From Mycobacterium alsense (GTDB lineage Bacteria; Actinomycetota; Actinomycetes; Mycobacteriales; Mycobacteriaceae): a stretch of DNA of 64,000 nt. Position numbers and translations under genes: made by a program. The first letter of the stretch is position 1. Every line of letters begins with the position of its first letter. The DNA lies in assembly GCF_002086635.1 (NCBI RefSeq), contig NZ_MVHD01000003.1, forward strand, positions 124,001-188,000. Reading direction: 5' to 3'. Below the pieces are notes generated by a model. The model was not told the origin of the DNA, searched no databases, and saw only the letters and a program-made list of their open reading frames with translations. Positions 1-7,868 of this stretch are shown piece by piece.

Positions 1-2
1 GG

Positions 3-524
3 CTTTTGGCCAAGATCATCTCGGGCAGCGGGGGGCAGGTGGACGTCTCGCTGCGCGACGTCATGCTCTCGCAGCTGAACTATCACGCCTCCGCCTATCT
101 CAACAACGGCGTCGAGCCGCAGCGCAGGCCGTTCGGGGCGCACTCGTATTACGTTCCCGCGCAACTTTTCCCGACTTCTGACGGGTACCTTGCCCTGTTC
201 ATCACACATGACGGATTCTGGAAGTCGTTTGCCACCGAAGCCGGTATCGGCGGGTTCGAAACGATGGCCGAGCGAGTCGCCCGCCGCGACGAGGTGCTCT
301 CGGTTGTCACCGCGATGCTGGCGACCGACACCGCCGCCGGCTGGGAGCGGCGGCTGCGTCCCCTCGGCGTTCCCGCCGCGGCCGTTCGCACCCTGCCCGA
401 GGCGCTCAAGGCGACCCCGGAAGTGGTGGTGACCGCGGGCGATTTCCGCCTGGTGGGCAGCCCGATCCACGTGTCCGGCTACGAGCCCGAATACCGGCCG
501 CCGCCGGAGCTCGGCGACGATTGA
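3..524 (+). CDS. CoA-transferase family III (CaiB/BaiF), C-terminal part, cut by window edge
   Basis: Only the last 173 codons are present; the reading frame is open to the left edge, so the TTG at position 6 is probably not the real start. The fragment begins in the segment GGQVDVSLRDVM, which matches the conserved G-GQ-VDVSL stretch of family III CoA-transferases (formyl-CoA and carnitinyl-CoA transferase type), and continues through a region rich in aromatic residues to a C-terminal tail ending in proline and acidic residues. Such enzymes move CoA between carboxylic acids and activate substrates for beta-oxidation without ATP. The catalytic Asp would lie upstream of the window. It converges with the amidohydrolase at 591, with a hairpin between the two stops. 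Confidence 0.8.
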   Translation, partial: LLAKIISGSGGQVDVSLRDVMLSQLNYHASAYLNNGVEPQRRPFGAHSYYVPAQLFPTSDGYLALFITHDGFWKSFATEAGIGGFETMAERVARRDEVLSVVTAMLATDTAAGWERRLRPLGVPAAAVRTLPEALKATPEVVVTAGDFRLVGSPIHVSGYEPEYRPPPELGDD

Positions 525-534
525 TCGCGTCCAA

Positions 535-582
535 CGTCGACTTGTTGTGTCGAATCAGCCGATTTCGCGCAACAACTCGACG
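535..582. terminator. Hairpin between convergent genes
   Basis: CGTCGACTTGTTG (535-547) pairs with CAACAACTCGACG (570-582) with one mismatch and a 22-nt loop. It lies between the stop codons at 524 and 591 of two converging genes, so it could end transcription from both sides. There is no U-tract, which is usual in mycobacteria. Confidence 0.5.
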
Positions 583-590
583 CTCGACGG

Positions 591-1847
591 TTAGGAGCTG
601 AGCCTTTCCTGGTAGCGGCGTGCCCACTCGGCGCGCGACCGGATGGACACGTCGACGTCGGCCCCCTTGGCGCGCAAGGCTTTAACGGTCGCCCGGTCGC
701 GGGGCGTGCGGGCAAAGGGATCCCAGCTGAAGAACCGGCAGGCGTTGGCCCAGGTGATCTTGTCGATATCGGAATCGTCGGCGCCCGCGGCGTTCAGCTC
801 GGCCAGCACCTGCTCGGGCGCGTCGGGCCAGAAGCAATCCGAGTGCGGGTAGTCGCACTCCCAGGCGATGATGTCGATGCCGATCTCGTGGCGCAGCTTC
901 AGCGACGTCTTGTCGGTCACGTAGCAGGCCAGCGAGTGTTCGCGAAAGACGTCGCTGGGCAGTTGAGAGCCGAAGTCCCGGCGGAGCCACTTCTGGTTGG
1001 TGTAGTGCCGGTCGCTGCGGTCGAGGTAGAACGGGATCCAGCCGATGCCGCCCTCGGAGAAGGCGAACTTCAGGTCGGGGTAGCCGCGCATTGCCGGTCC
1101 CCACAGCAGATCCTGCGCGCACATCGCCGATACCTGGGTCGCCAGGATGATCATGTTGTCGATCGGCGCGTCGGGCGCCATGCTGATCGCCCCGAAGCCG
1201 GTCCCGATGTGCAGGCACATCACCACGTTCTGCTCGGACAGCGTCCGGAAGACCGGGCCCCAATACGCGTCGTCGTGGTAGCTCGGAAGGCCTTCCAGGT
1301 GCGGCAGTTCCGGCATCGTCACCGCGCGGCAGCCCTTGGCCGCCACCCGGCGGATCTCGGCGCACATGGCGGCCGGGTTCCACGTCGGCAGGATGGCGAT
1401 GGGGATGAACCGGTCCGGGTAGGAGCCGGCCCACTCGTCGATGTGCCAGTCGTTATAGGCCGACACCATTACCAGCGTGGCCTCCTCGCGATGCATGTTC
1501 AGGTGCCGGGCGGAGAAGCCGGTGAAGGTCGGGAAGCACATCGAGGCGAGGATGCCGTTGCGGTTCATGTCACGCACGCGCTCGTGGACGTCGTAGACCC
1601 CGGGGCGCATTTCGGCGAAACCCGCGGGGTCGCGCCCCCATTCCTCGGCGGGCCAGGACACCACCGCGTTCAGGCCGCTGACGCCTTGCGGCCGGCCCTG
1701 GTACATCCACTGGTCGACACCCTTGTCGTCGGTCACGACGATCGGGGCCTCGTCCTTGTACTTGGCGGGCACGTGGCGCAGGAACATGTCCGGCGGCTCG
1801 ACCACGTGGTCGTCGATGCTCACCAGGATCAGGTCGTCGACAATCAT
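591..1847 (-). CDS. Amidohydrolase family 2 protein (metal-dependent hydrolase)
   Basis: A 418-residue TIM-barrel amidohydrolase (Amidohydrolase_2, the family of ACMS decarboxylase and related C-C or amide hydrolases). The N-terminus carries DDHVVEPPDMF, the form of the first metal motif typical of actinobacterial members. Other visible motifs are CFPTFTGF, an HIGTG strand with a possible His ligand, FSEGGIGWIP, and CDYPHSD near residue 325 with the expected metal Asp. A longer open frame reaches 1949, but ATG 1847 gives the conserved N-terminus (MIVDDLILVS) and lies 4 nt after the stop of the upstream gene. It is last in a leftward operon with a ferredoxin and a small barrel protein. A close paralogue is at 48601. 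The substrate is unknown; association with oxygenase genes suggests a ring-cleavage or decarboxylation step. Confidence 0.85.
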   Translation of the reverse strand: MIVDDLILVSIDDHVVEPPDMFLRHVPAKYKDEAPIVVTDDKGVDQWMYQGRPQGVSGLNAVVSWPAEEWGRDPAGFAEMRPGVYDVHERVRDMNRNGILASMCFPTFTGFSARHLNMHREEATLVMVSAYNDWHIDEWAGSYPDRFIPIAILPTWNPAAMCAEIRRVAAKGCRAVTMPELPHLEGLPSYHDDAYWGPVFRTLSEQNVVMCLHIGTGFGAISMAPDAPIDNMIILATQVSAMCAQDLLWGPAMRGYPDLKFAFSEGGIGWIPFYLDRSDRHYTNQKWLRRDFGSQLPSDVFREHSLACYVTDKTSLKLRHEIGIDIIAWECDYPHSDCFWPDAPEQVLAELNAAGADDSDIDKITWANACRFFSWDPFARTPRDRATVKALRAKGADVDVSIRSRAEWARRYQERLSS

Positions 1848-1851
1848 GGGG

Positions 1852-2166
1852 TCAGCCGACGCACTCGGTGGTGGTCTCAAACAGCCGCGGGACGGGCGCG
1901 GGATCCAGCTGCAGCGCGTCGGACATGTGCAGCTGGCCGGAGCTGGCAATCATGTTGTCCAGCACGGCCTGCAGGTCGTCACCCTCGATCTCGTAGATGG
2001 CGACGTACGGGCCCTTCCCGTCGACCGGGCGCAGCCGCCGCGCCGAGACGATTCCGTCGATTTTGAGAAGTTCGGGCAGATGCACTTCGTCGTACCAGGT
2101 GTTGTACTCCTGCTCGCGATCGGGCGAGCTGGGCTGGCTCTCGACGTACATGATCCCCTTGGCCAT
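1852..2166 (-). CDS. Small dimeric alpha-beta barrel-like protein (EthD/DUF4286-like)
   Basis: A 104-residue protein with the pattern YNTWYDEVHLPELL followed by a predicted beta-strand with RRLRP and YVAIYEIEG. This is the signature of small ferredoxin-like alpha-beta barrel proteins related to EthD and DUF4286, which often sit beside oxygenases and may act as small isomerases or accessory proteins. It lies between the ferredoxin gene (21 nt gap) and the amidohydrolase (4 nt gap), so it is almost surely co-transcribed. No catalytic residue can be named with confidence. Confidence 0.7.
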   Translation of the reverse strand: MAKGIMYVESQPSSPDREQEYNTWYDEVHLPELLKIDGIVSARRLRPVDGKGPYVAIYEIEGDDLQAVLDNMIASSGQLHMSDALQLDPAPVPRLFETTTECVG

Positions 2167-2187
2167 CGACGCGCCTCCTCTTTGCGG

Positions 2188-2568
2188 CTACTCGTAGCGC
2201 ACCGTGACCGAAGCGGTGTCGGGTACGCCCTGGCAGGTGAGAATGTAGCCCTCGGCCACTTCGTCCTCGTCGAGAGCGTCGTTGACCCGCATGGTCGCGT
2301 GGCCCTCTTCGAGCTTGGCCATGCAGGTCCCGCAGTTTCCGGCCTCGCAGTTGAACGGCGGCTCCAGGCCGGCCCGCCGTGCGCTCTCCAACAGGGTCTC
2401 GCCGGGGACCTGCGGGACGGATACCTTCTTGCGATCGAGGTGGATCGTCACCGTGCCGGCGCCCGCGCCCTTGTCGGGTGCGGAGTTGGATTCGGGATCT
2501 GTCACCCGTGGAGTCTCCTTGATGATCTCGGTGACCGTCACCTCGACCGCCCCCTCCCGTACTTGCAT
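2188..2568 (-). CDS. Plant-type [2Fe-2S] ferredoxin
   Basis: A 126-residue ferredoxin. Residues 39-126 form a plant-type domain with Cys74, Cys79, Cys82 (C-x4-C-x2-C) and Cys112, the four ligands of a 2Fe-2S cluster. The first 38 residues are a charged extension without recognisable motif. The fold resembles the C-terminal ferredoxin domain of reductases such as KshB, but no FAD/NAD domain is attached. It probably carries electrons to an oxygenase encoded elsewhere. The ATG at 2568 lies only 6 nt downstream of a TATACT hexamer on the same strand, so the transcript may start at the start codon itself (leaderless). It is first in the operon ending with the amidohydrolase at 591, and the palindrome at 2580-2594 covers its promoter. 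Confidence 0.9.
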   Translation of the reverse strand: MQVREGAVEVTVTEIIKETPRVTDPESNSAPDKGAGAGTVTIHLDRKKVSVPQVPGETLLESARRAGLEPPFNCEAGNCGTCMAKLEEGHATMRVNDALDEDEVAEGYILTCQGVPDTASVTVRYE

Positions 2569-2573
2569 TCTTC

Positions 2574-2579
2574 AGTATA
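2574..2579 (-). promoter_or_regulatory. Candidate -10 box of ferredoxin operon (leaderless)
   Basis: On the minus strand the hexamer TATACT directly follows the palindrome at 2580-2594 and is followed after GAAGA by the ATG of the ferredoxin. This spacing puts the transcription start at or next to the A of the ATG, so no Shine-Dalgarno sequence would be used. Confidence 0.5.
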
Positions 2580-2594
2580 GAGAATACTATTCTC
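2580..2594. promoter_or_regulatory. Palindromic operator, site A (perfect)
   Basis: GAGAATACTATTCTC is a perfect 15-bp palindrome with one central base. It lies between the divergent ferredoxin (11 nt away) and acyl-CoA ligase (85 nt away) genes. An identical 15-mer is at 40849-40863 next to a TetR gene, and related copies are at 7831, 39997 and 48240. A TetR-type dimer is the likely binder; this is inferred from symmetry and position. Confidence 0.7.
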
Positions 2595-2679
2595 ACAAAG
2601 CGATAGGGACTTCTCAACGCGTTCCCGGCGTATCGATGCGTTTGGTTGCACGCTGACGGATTGCGGGAAGGAACGGGAC

Positions 2680-4095
2680 GTGACCGAGCCGGCGGCGCTC
2701 GTGTTCGAGGAACGGCGATTCAGCCTGCTCGAACTCGACGCGTTGGCCGACGGGCTGGCCGCGACGCTGACGGCCAGGGGTGTCGCCGCGGGACAACGGG
2801 TCGCGGTGATGGCGTCCAACCGGCCGGAGTTCGTGGCCGTCGTGCTGGCGATCTGGCGGCTGGGTGCCACCGCGGTCCTCATCAGCCCCGCGTGGAAGCG
2901 CGACGAGGTCGACCACGCGCTCGCGCTGACCGACCCCGCGCACGCGGTCGGGGACCATCCGGTGCTCGCCGGCCTGATGCCCATGCTGCCCCTGGACGAA
3001 TCCGTTTCTCCCGGGGCGCCGGTGACGCGTTCGCTGCCGCCGCGGGCAGACGCGGTGCTGGTGTTCAGTTCGGGCACCACCGGTCTGCCCAAGGCCGTCC
3101 GGCACACCCATGCCGCGCTGGACGAGGCCGTGGGGCACTGGCGTGCCGCGCTGCAGCTGACCCGGCACGACCGCATTCAGATCGCGACGCCGCCCTCGCA
3201 CATCCTCGGCCTGCTGAACATCCTCACCGCGCTACGCACCGGCGCCCGGATGCGGCTGCATCCGCGATTCGATATCGACCGAATGCTGCAGCACATCGAA
3301 AGCGACCGCGTCACAGTGGAAATGGCGGTCGCGCCCATCGCGCTGGCCATCGCGTCGCACCCCGGGCTGGAGTCCTACGATTTGTCATCGCTGCGCTACA
3401 TCATGTGGGGGGCGACGCCGGTGAGCCCCAACGTCGCCGAAGCGGTGACCAGGCGGACCGGCGTCGGTTGGGTCCCCGCCTACGGGACCACGGAATTGCC
3501 CGTGATCGCGTGTAGCCCGCTGCAGGGGTCCCGGCTCGACTCCGTCGGGCGCCCGGTGCCCGGGGTGGACGTGCGGGTGGTCTCGCTGGAGAACGGCCGG
3601 CCCGTCGGCCCGGGGGAGGTCGGGGAGATCCAGGCCCGCGCGACGTCGCTCATGGCCGGATACCTGCCGGAGGCGGCGACCGCCGAGGCCATCCGCGACG
3701 GCTGGTATCGCACCGGCGACGTGGGCTCGCTGGACCGCGACGGTTGGCTGCGGATCACCGACCGGCTCAAAGAGATGATCAAGGTGCGCGGCTTCCAGGT
3801 CGCGCCGGCCGAAATCGAGACGGTGCTGCACGGGCATCCGGCCGTCGACGACTGCGCGGTGTTCGGTGTGCCGGACGGCATCAACGGGGAAGCGATCGTC
3901 GCCGCGGTGGCGGTTAAGGTTCCCGTTGACGAGCAGGCGGTCGCGGGCGACCTCACCGCCCTGGTGGACGAGAAGCTGGCGTCCTACAAACATCTGAGCC
4001 GCGTGGTGTTCGTCGACGATATACCGCGCTTGCCTTCGGGCAAGGTGCTGCGCCGAGTCCTCAAGGAGACCTATGGATGTACGTCTGACGTCTGA
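2680..4095 (+). CDS. Acyl-CoA ligase, AMP-binding (FadD-like)
   Basis: A 471-residue ANL-superfamily enzyme, on the short side for FadD. It would activate a carboxylic acid to its acyl-AMP and then CoA thioester. Visible core motifs are the P-loop-like SSGTTGLPK (130-138), AYGTTE, YRTGDVG, KVRGFQVAPAEIE and the C-terminal PSGKVLRR with the adenylation Lys. GTG 2680 is preceded by a purine-rich GAAGGAAC. It starts a rightward operon: its 3' end overlaps the next gene by 23 nt, and four genes run to 6821. The palindrome at 2580 lies 85 nt upstream. The acid substrate is not deducible; the two short FadE genes behind it suggest a bulky substrate such as a steroid side chain or aromatic acid. Confidence 0.9.
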   Translation: MTEPAALVFEERRFSLLELDALADGLAATLTARGVAAGQRVAVMASNRPEFVAVVLAIWRLGATAVLISPAWKRDEVDHALALTDPAHAVGDHPVLAGLMPMLPLDESVSPGAPVTRSLPPRADAVLVFSSGTTGLPKAVRHTHAALDEAVGHWRAALQLTRHDRIQIATPPSHILGLLNILTALRTGARMRLHPRFDIDRMLQHIESDRVTVEMAVAPIALAIASHPGLESYDLSSLRYIMWGATPVSPNVAEAVTRRTGVGWVPAYGTTELPVIACSPLQGSRLDSVGRPVPGVDVRVVSLENGRPVGPGEVGEIQARATSLMAGYLPEAATAEAIRDGWYRTGDVGSLDRDGWLRITDRLKEMIKVRGFQVAPAEIETVLHGHPAVDDCAVFGVPDGINGEAIVAAVAVKVPVDEQAVAGDLTALVDEKLASYKHLSRVVFVDDIPRLPSGKVLRRVLKETYGCTSDV

Positions 4096-4978
4096 ACAGC
4101 AGCAGCTCCGAGACGCCGCGGCCAAGCTGGCCGACGACCTCGGGCCGGGGGCCGTTCAGGAGCTCGACGACGAGGGCCGAATCGCGCGCCTGGACAAGCA
4201 GATTGAGACGACGGGGTGGCGCTCGCTACGGTCCGACGGCGCCTCGGGCGTCGAAGTCGCCATCGTCGCCGAGGAATTCGGGCGCAGGCTGGTCGACGCA
4301 CCGTTCCTCGGGCCGGTATTGGCCGACGACCTCGTCCGGCACGTCGGTGCCGACGGCGGGGCGGTCACCGTATCCGTAAACGACCGGGTGGTCGACGCGC
4401 GCGGCGCCCGGCGCGCCCTGTCGCTCTTGGGCAACACCGTCGTGGCGGTAGACGTCGACGCCGTCCGTGCCGGCGTCGATCTCACCCGCTCGGAGGCCGA
4501 CATCGTGGGCGCGCCAACGACTCTCGGCCAGGTGTCGTCCGACGTTGCCGCGCGGTGGTTGGCCCTGGCGTTGGTCACCACGGCGGCGGACCTCGTCGGC
4601 ATCGCCCGCGGCGCCCTCGCCGTCGCGTGCGACTACGCGAAAATCCGCGAGCAGTACGGCAAGACGATCGGGTCCTATCAGGCCATCGCGCACCTGCTGG
4701 CCGAAGGCCTTGCGCTGATCGAGGGTTCGGTGAGTGTGTCACGCCACGCCGCGTGGGCCGTCGACGAACTGGCGCCCGCCGAGGCCGTCCGGGCGGCACA
4801 GGTCGCCAAGATCTACTGCGCGCGCGCCACCCGCACCGTCTGCGAGACCGCCGTGCAGGTGCACGGCGGCATCGGCAATACCTGGGAGTGCCTGGCTCAT
4901 GTCTACCTGCGCCGCGCGCTGACATCGACCGAGCTGTGGCCCGTGACGCTGAAGGAGATCGACCTTGGACTTTCGTGA
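4073..4978 (+). CDS. Acyl-CoA dehydrogenase, short subunit (FadE-like)
   Basis: A 301-residue acyl-CoA dehydrogenase, shorter than the usual 380-400. The C-terminal helical domain is clear: REQYGKTIGSYQAIAHLLAE and QVHGGIGNTWE, both FAD or subunit-contact motifs. The N-terminal and middle domains are reduced. It overlaps the ligase by 23 nt and the next FadE by 14 nt. Known mycobacterial FadE pairs (for example FadE28-FadE29) form alpha2-beta2 enzymes from two such unequal neighbours; I infer the same here. It would introduce the 2,3-double bond in the acyl-CoA made by the ligase. Confidence 0.85.
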   Translation: MDVRLTSEQQQLRDAAAKLADDLGPGAVQELDDEGRIARLDKQIETTGWRSLRSDGASGVEVAIVAEEFGRRLVDAPFLGPVLADDLVRHVGADGGAVTVSVNDRVVDARGARRALSLLGNTVVAVDVDAVRAGVDLTRSEADIVGAPTTLGQVSSDVAARWLALALVTTAADLVGIARGALAVACDYAKIREQYGKTIGSYQAIAHLLAEGLALIEGSVSVSRHAAWAVDELAPAEAVRAAQVAKIYCARATRTVCETAVQVHGGIGNTWECLAHVYLRRALTSTELWPVTLKEIDLGLS

Positions 4979-6053
4979 CTCACCCGACGAGGCCGCCTTC
5001 CGCGAGCGGCTGCGCTCGTGGCTGTCGGTGCACGCCAAGGAATATTCCGGCTCGGGAGACGAATACTGGGTTCGCATGGCCGACTGGCATCGGGCCCTGT
5101 ACGACAACGGCTTCTTCGGCCTGTCCTGGCCACGCGACTACGGCGGGCAGGAACTGCCGCCGGTCTACGACGTCATCGTCGACGAAGAACTCGTCCGCGC
5201 CGGCGCCCCGCCGCGTCCCAGCGTGGGTTACCTGGTCTTCGGCATCGGTCGGCACGGCAGCGACGAACTGCGCAAACGCTTTCTGCCCGGCATCATCAGC
5301 GGCAGCGAGCGGTGGTGTCAGGGCTTCAGCGAACCCGGCGCCGGATCGGACCTGGCCTCGCTGACGACCAGCGCGACCCTCGAGGGCGACAACTACGTCG
5401 TGCACGGGCACAAGATCTGGACGAGCTACTCCGATGTCGCCGACCGGTGCCTGCTGTTGGCGCGCACCGATCCCGAGGCGAAACGCCACCGCGGCCTGTC
5501 GGCCTTCGTGCTGGACATGAAACAGCCTGGCGTGCAACAGCGTCCGTTGCGGATGATGAACGGAGTGACCAACGAATTCGGGCAGGTGTTCTTCGACGGC
5601 GCGACGGTGCCCGCGGACCGGATGGTCGGTGCCCCGGGCGAGGGCTGGGCCGTCGCGATGACCGTCGTCGGGCACGAGCGCGAACCGTCCACGCTGGGCT
5701 ACGCGGCCCGGTACGGCAAGCTGGTCCGGGATCTCTACCAGCGCGGTGACGGTCGGGTTCCCGAAGAGCTCGCGTGGGCGGCCGTCGAGTCGGAGATGTT
5801 GACGCATCACGTCCGGCGGCGGCTGTCCGAGCAGTTGGACGGTGTCTCCCACGGCCCGGAGGGGTCGCTCGACAAGCTCCTGATGACTTGGGTCGAGCAG
5901 TCGGTGGGACACGCCGCGCTGGCGGTCACCGGGACCCGCGATCCCGACCTGCTCAGCGCCTACTTGTACAGCCGCGCGCAGAGCGTAATGGGCGGGACAT
6001 CGCAGATACAGAAAAACATCATCGCCTCACGCATCTTGGGATTGGGAGTCTGA
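4965..6053 (+). CDS. Acyl-CoA dehydrogenase, larger subunit (FadE-like)
   Basis: A 362-residue acyl-CoA dehydrogenase with all three domains. The middle beta-domain motif WCQGFSEPGAGSDLASL binds FAD and substrate, and GHKIWTSY and GGTSQIQKNIIASRILGLG mark the C-terminal end. The start is TTG 4965 (DFRDSPDEAAF), within the end of the preceding FadE gene (14 nt overlap), implying translational coupling. It likely pairs with the 301-residue protein upstream as a heteromeric dehydrogenase. The gene directly downstream starts at 6054 with no gap. Confidence 0.9.
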   Translation: MDFRDSPDEAAFRERLRSWLSVHAKEYSGSGDEYWVRMADWHRALYDNGFFGLSWPRDYGGQELPPVYDVIVDEELVRAGAPPRPSVGYLVFGIGRHGSDELRKRFLPGIISGSERWCQGFSEPGAGSDLASLTTSATLEGDNYVVHGHKIWTSYSDVADRCLLLARTDPEAKRHRGLSAFVLDMKQPGVQQRPLRMMNGVTNEFGQVFFDGATVPADRMVGAPGEGWAVAMTVVGHEREPSTLGYAARYGKLVRDLYQRGDGRVPEELAWAAVESEMLTHHVRRRLSEQLDGVSHGPEGSLDKLLMTWVEQSVGHAALAVTGTRDPDLLSAYLYSRAQSVMGGTSQIQKNIIASRILGLGV

Positions 6054-6821
6054 ATGTATGACATGCCAGCCGAAATCGACGTCCGCGCGGACGGCCCGCT
6101 GCGGATCATCACCCTGAACCGGCCCGACGACCTCAACGCGGTCAACGACAACCTGCACGTTGGGCTCGCGCGACTGTGGCAACGGCTGACCGACGACCCC
6201 ACGGCCCGCGCGGCGGTCATCACCGGGGCGGGCAAGGCATTTTCGGCCGGCGGCGATTTCGCGTATCTCAAGGAACTGTCGGCCGACGCCGAGCTGCGCG
6301 CCAAGACCATCCGCGACGGGCGCGAGATCGTGCTGGGCATGGCGCGCTGCCGAATTCCAGTGGTGGCGGCGGTCAATGGCCCGGCCGTCGGGCTGGGGTG
6401 CAGCCTGGTCGCGCTGAGCGACATCGTCTACATCGCCGAGGACGCCTTCCTCGCCGACCCGCACGTGCAGGTGGGGCTGGTCGCCGCGGACGGCGGGCCG
6501 CTGACCTGGCCGCTGCACATCAGCCTGTTGCTGGCCAAGGAGTACGCGCTGACGGGCACGCGGATTCGGGCCGAGCGCGCCGTCGAGCTCGGACTGGCCA
6601 ACCACGTCGTCGCCGACCCGCTCGCCGAGGCGATCGCTTGCGCCAAAAAGATTCTGGAGCTACCCCAGCAGGCGGTCGAGAGCACCAAGCGGGTGCTCAA
6701 CATCCATCTGGAGCGCGCGGTGCTGGCCAGCCTGGACTATGCACTGTCGGCCGAGCACCAGTCGTTCACCACCGACGACTTCCGGGCGATCGTCACGAAG
6801 CTGAACGAGGGCAAGAACTGA
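6054..6821 (+). CDS. Enoyl-CoA hydratase/isomerase family protein (EchA-like)
   Basis: A 255-residue crotonase. The N-terminal strand IITLNRPDDLNAVN, the oxyanion-hole loop AGKAFSAGGDF and the second loop NGPAVGLGCSLVALSD are typical. In the segment FLADPHVQVGLVAADGG the position that holds the first catalytic Glu in hydratases appears to be His, so the activity may be isomerase, hydrolase or another crotonase reaction. The ATG follows the FadE stop without a gap, so it is the last gene of the operon that begins with the ligase at 2680. Confidence 0.85.
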   Translation: MYDMPAEIDVRADGPLRIITLNRPDDLNAVNDNLHVGLARLWQRLTDDPTARAAVITGAGKAFSAGGDFAYLKELSADAELRAKTIRDGREIVLGMARCRIPVVAAVNGPAVGLGCSLVALSDIVYIAEDAFLADPHVQVGLVAADGGPLTWPLHISLLLAKEYALTGTRIRAERAVELGLANHVVADPLAEAIACAKKILELPQQAVESTKRVLNIHLERAVLASLDYALSAEHQSFTTDDFRAIVTKLNEGKN

Positions 6822-6839
6822 CGGGCCGCGCCGTGAACG

Positions 6840-7706
6840 TCAGGTTTGCGAGTCGTTAGCTCGCAGGAACTCCCGCATCACCTGATCGAACCGATCGGGC
6901 TCCTCGATGAACGGCATGTGAGCGCTCGACTCGAACAGCTCGAACCGCGCACCCGGTATGCGCCGGTGGATTTCCCACGCGTGCTCGGGCACGCATTCGT
7001 CATACCTGCCCGCGAGGACGAGGGTCGGCAGCGTGATCTCGCCCAGGCGGTCGAACACGTCCCAGTGGCGAATGGTCCCGACGATGTGAAAGTCGCTGGG
7101 ACCGAACATCGTTGTGAAGATTTCGGCGCCCATCCGCCGGAACGCTTCCTCGAGTTCTTCGGGCCAGGGGTGAACGCGGCACAGGTAGGTCTCGTTCCAC
7201 GTGCGGATGGCGGCCTGGTATTCGGGCGAGTGGGTGGTGCCGGCCGCCTCGTGACGGTCGATCGCGGACTGCGTCGACGGGTCCAGCGCGGACTTCAAGC
7301 GCCTCACCATGTTCGAGAACTCGGGTATGGACGCGATGCTGTTCGAGATGGTGAGGCTGGCCGCCGCGGCGGTCACGTCGAGAACGTACTGCTGGGCGAG
7401 CATCCCGCCCCACGAATTGCCGAAGATGTGGAAGCCGTTCAGGCCCAAGGCGTTGACCACCGCGTCCATCTCGGCCACCGAGCGTTCCATCGTCCAAAGC
7501 CCGGTGTTCGAAGGGCATTCGGAATTCCCGCAACCGAGCTGGTCCCAGAAGATGACCTCACGCTCGTCGGCCAAGCGTTCCAGCGAGCCCAGGTAATGGT
7601 GCGGTAGACCCGGCCCGCCGTGGACCACCAGCAGCGGCAGGCGGGCGCCGCCGCCGACCCGCTTGAACGACACGCGTCCGCCCGGAACCGCGATTGTCCC
7701 CTCCAT
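6840..7706 (-). CDS. Alpha/beta hydrolase, proline iminopeptidase type
   Basis: A 288-residue hydrolase. VVHGGPG (28-33) forms the oxyanion region, WDQLGCGNSE is the DQ-G-G-S block typical of proline iminopeptidases (S33), and GNSWGG places the nucleophile at Ser98. The later blocks LAGRYDECVPE and SSAHMPFIEEPDRF carry the likely Asp and His. The open frame runs further upstream, but ATG 7706 gives the conserved start (MEGTIAVPGGRV). Real substrates of this family range from peptides to small esters and amides. It is divergent from the thiolase at 7869, with a large hairpin and an operator-like palindrome between them. Confidence 0.85.
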   Translation of the reverse strand: MEGTIAVPGGRVSFKRVGGGARLPLLVVHGGPGLPHHYLGSLERLADEREVIFWDQLGCGNSECPSNTGLWTMERSVAEMDAVVNALGLNGFHIFGNSWGGMLAQQYVLDVTAAAASLTISNSIASIPEFSNMVRRLKSALDPSTQSAIDRHEAAGTTHSPEYQAAIRTWNETYLCRVHPWPEELEEAFRRMGAEIFTTMFGPSDFHIVGTIRHWDVFDRLGEITLPTLVLAGRYDECVPEHAWEIHRRIPGARFELFESSAHMPFIEEPDRFDQVMREFLRANDSQT

Positions 7707-7732
7707 CCCCGACGATGCCTCCTGTTCAATTG

Positions 7733-7793
7733 GCGAGCAGACGCAGAATCGCACAGTTCGGTCCCCCAAACGTGCAATTCTGCGTCTGCTCGC
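7733..7793. repeat. Long inverted repeat (hairpin), GCGAGCAGACGCA family
   Basis: The left arm 7733-7754 (beginning GCGAGCAGACGCAGAAT) and right arm 7772-7793 are inverted copies matching at 21 of 22 positions, with a 17-nt loop. The same arm start, GCGAGCAGACGCA, recurs at 49901 after another gene. It sits between divergent starts, so it is not a simple 3'-end terminator; it could be a small interspersed repeat or a regulatory structure. Confidence 0.75.
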
Positions 7794-7830
7794 GGAGCCA
7801 CGCGCCTTGCAACTCATACTCTCGAAATGA

Positions 7831-7845
7831 GAGAATATGGTTCTC
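7831..7845. promoter_or_regulatory. Palindromic operator, site B
   Basis: GAGAATATGGTTCTC keeps the GAGAA and TTCTC arms of the 15-bp palindrome found at 2580 and 40849. It ends 23 nt before the GTG of the thiolase gene, so a bound repressor would cover the promoter or block the early transcript. A nearby CTCAT/ATGAG inverted pair (7813-7831) may add to the site. Confidence 0.6.
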
Positions 7846-7868
7846 GTATCGCGAATTGGAGAACCTCC

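Noticed and set aside
843..2066. 407-residue open frame on the plus strand
   Set aside because: Antisense to the amidohydrolase and the small barrel protein; very rich in Arg, His and Val with no recognisable domain.
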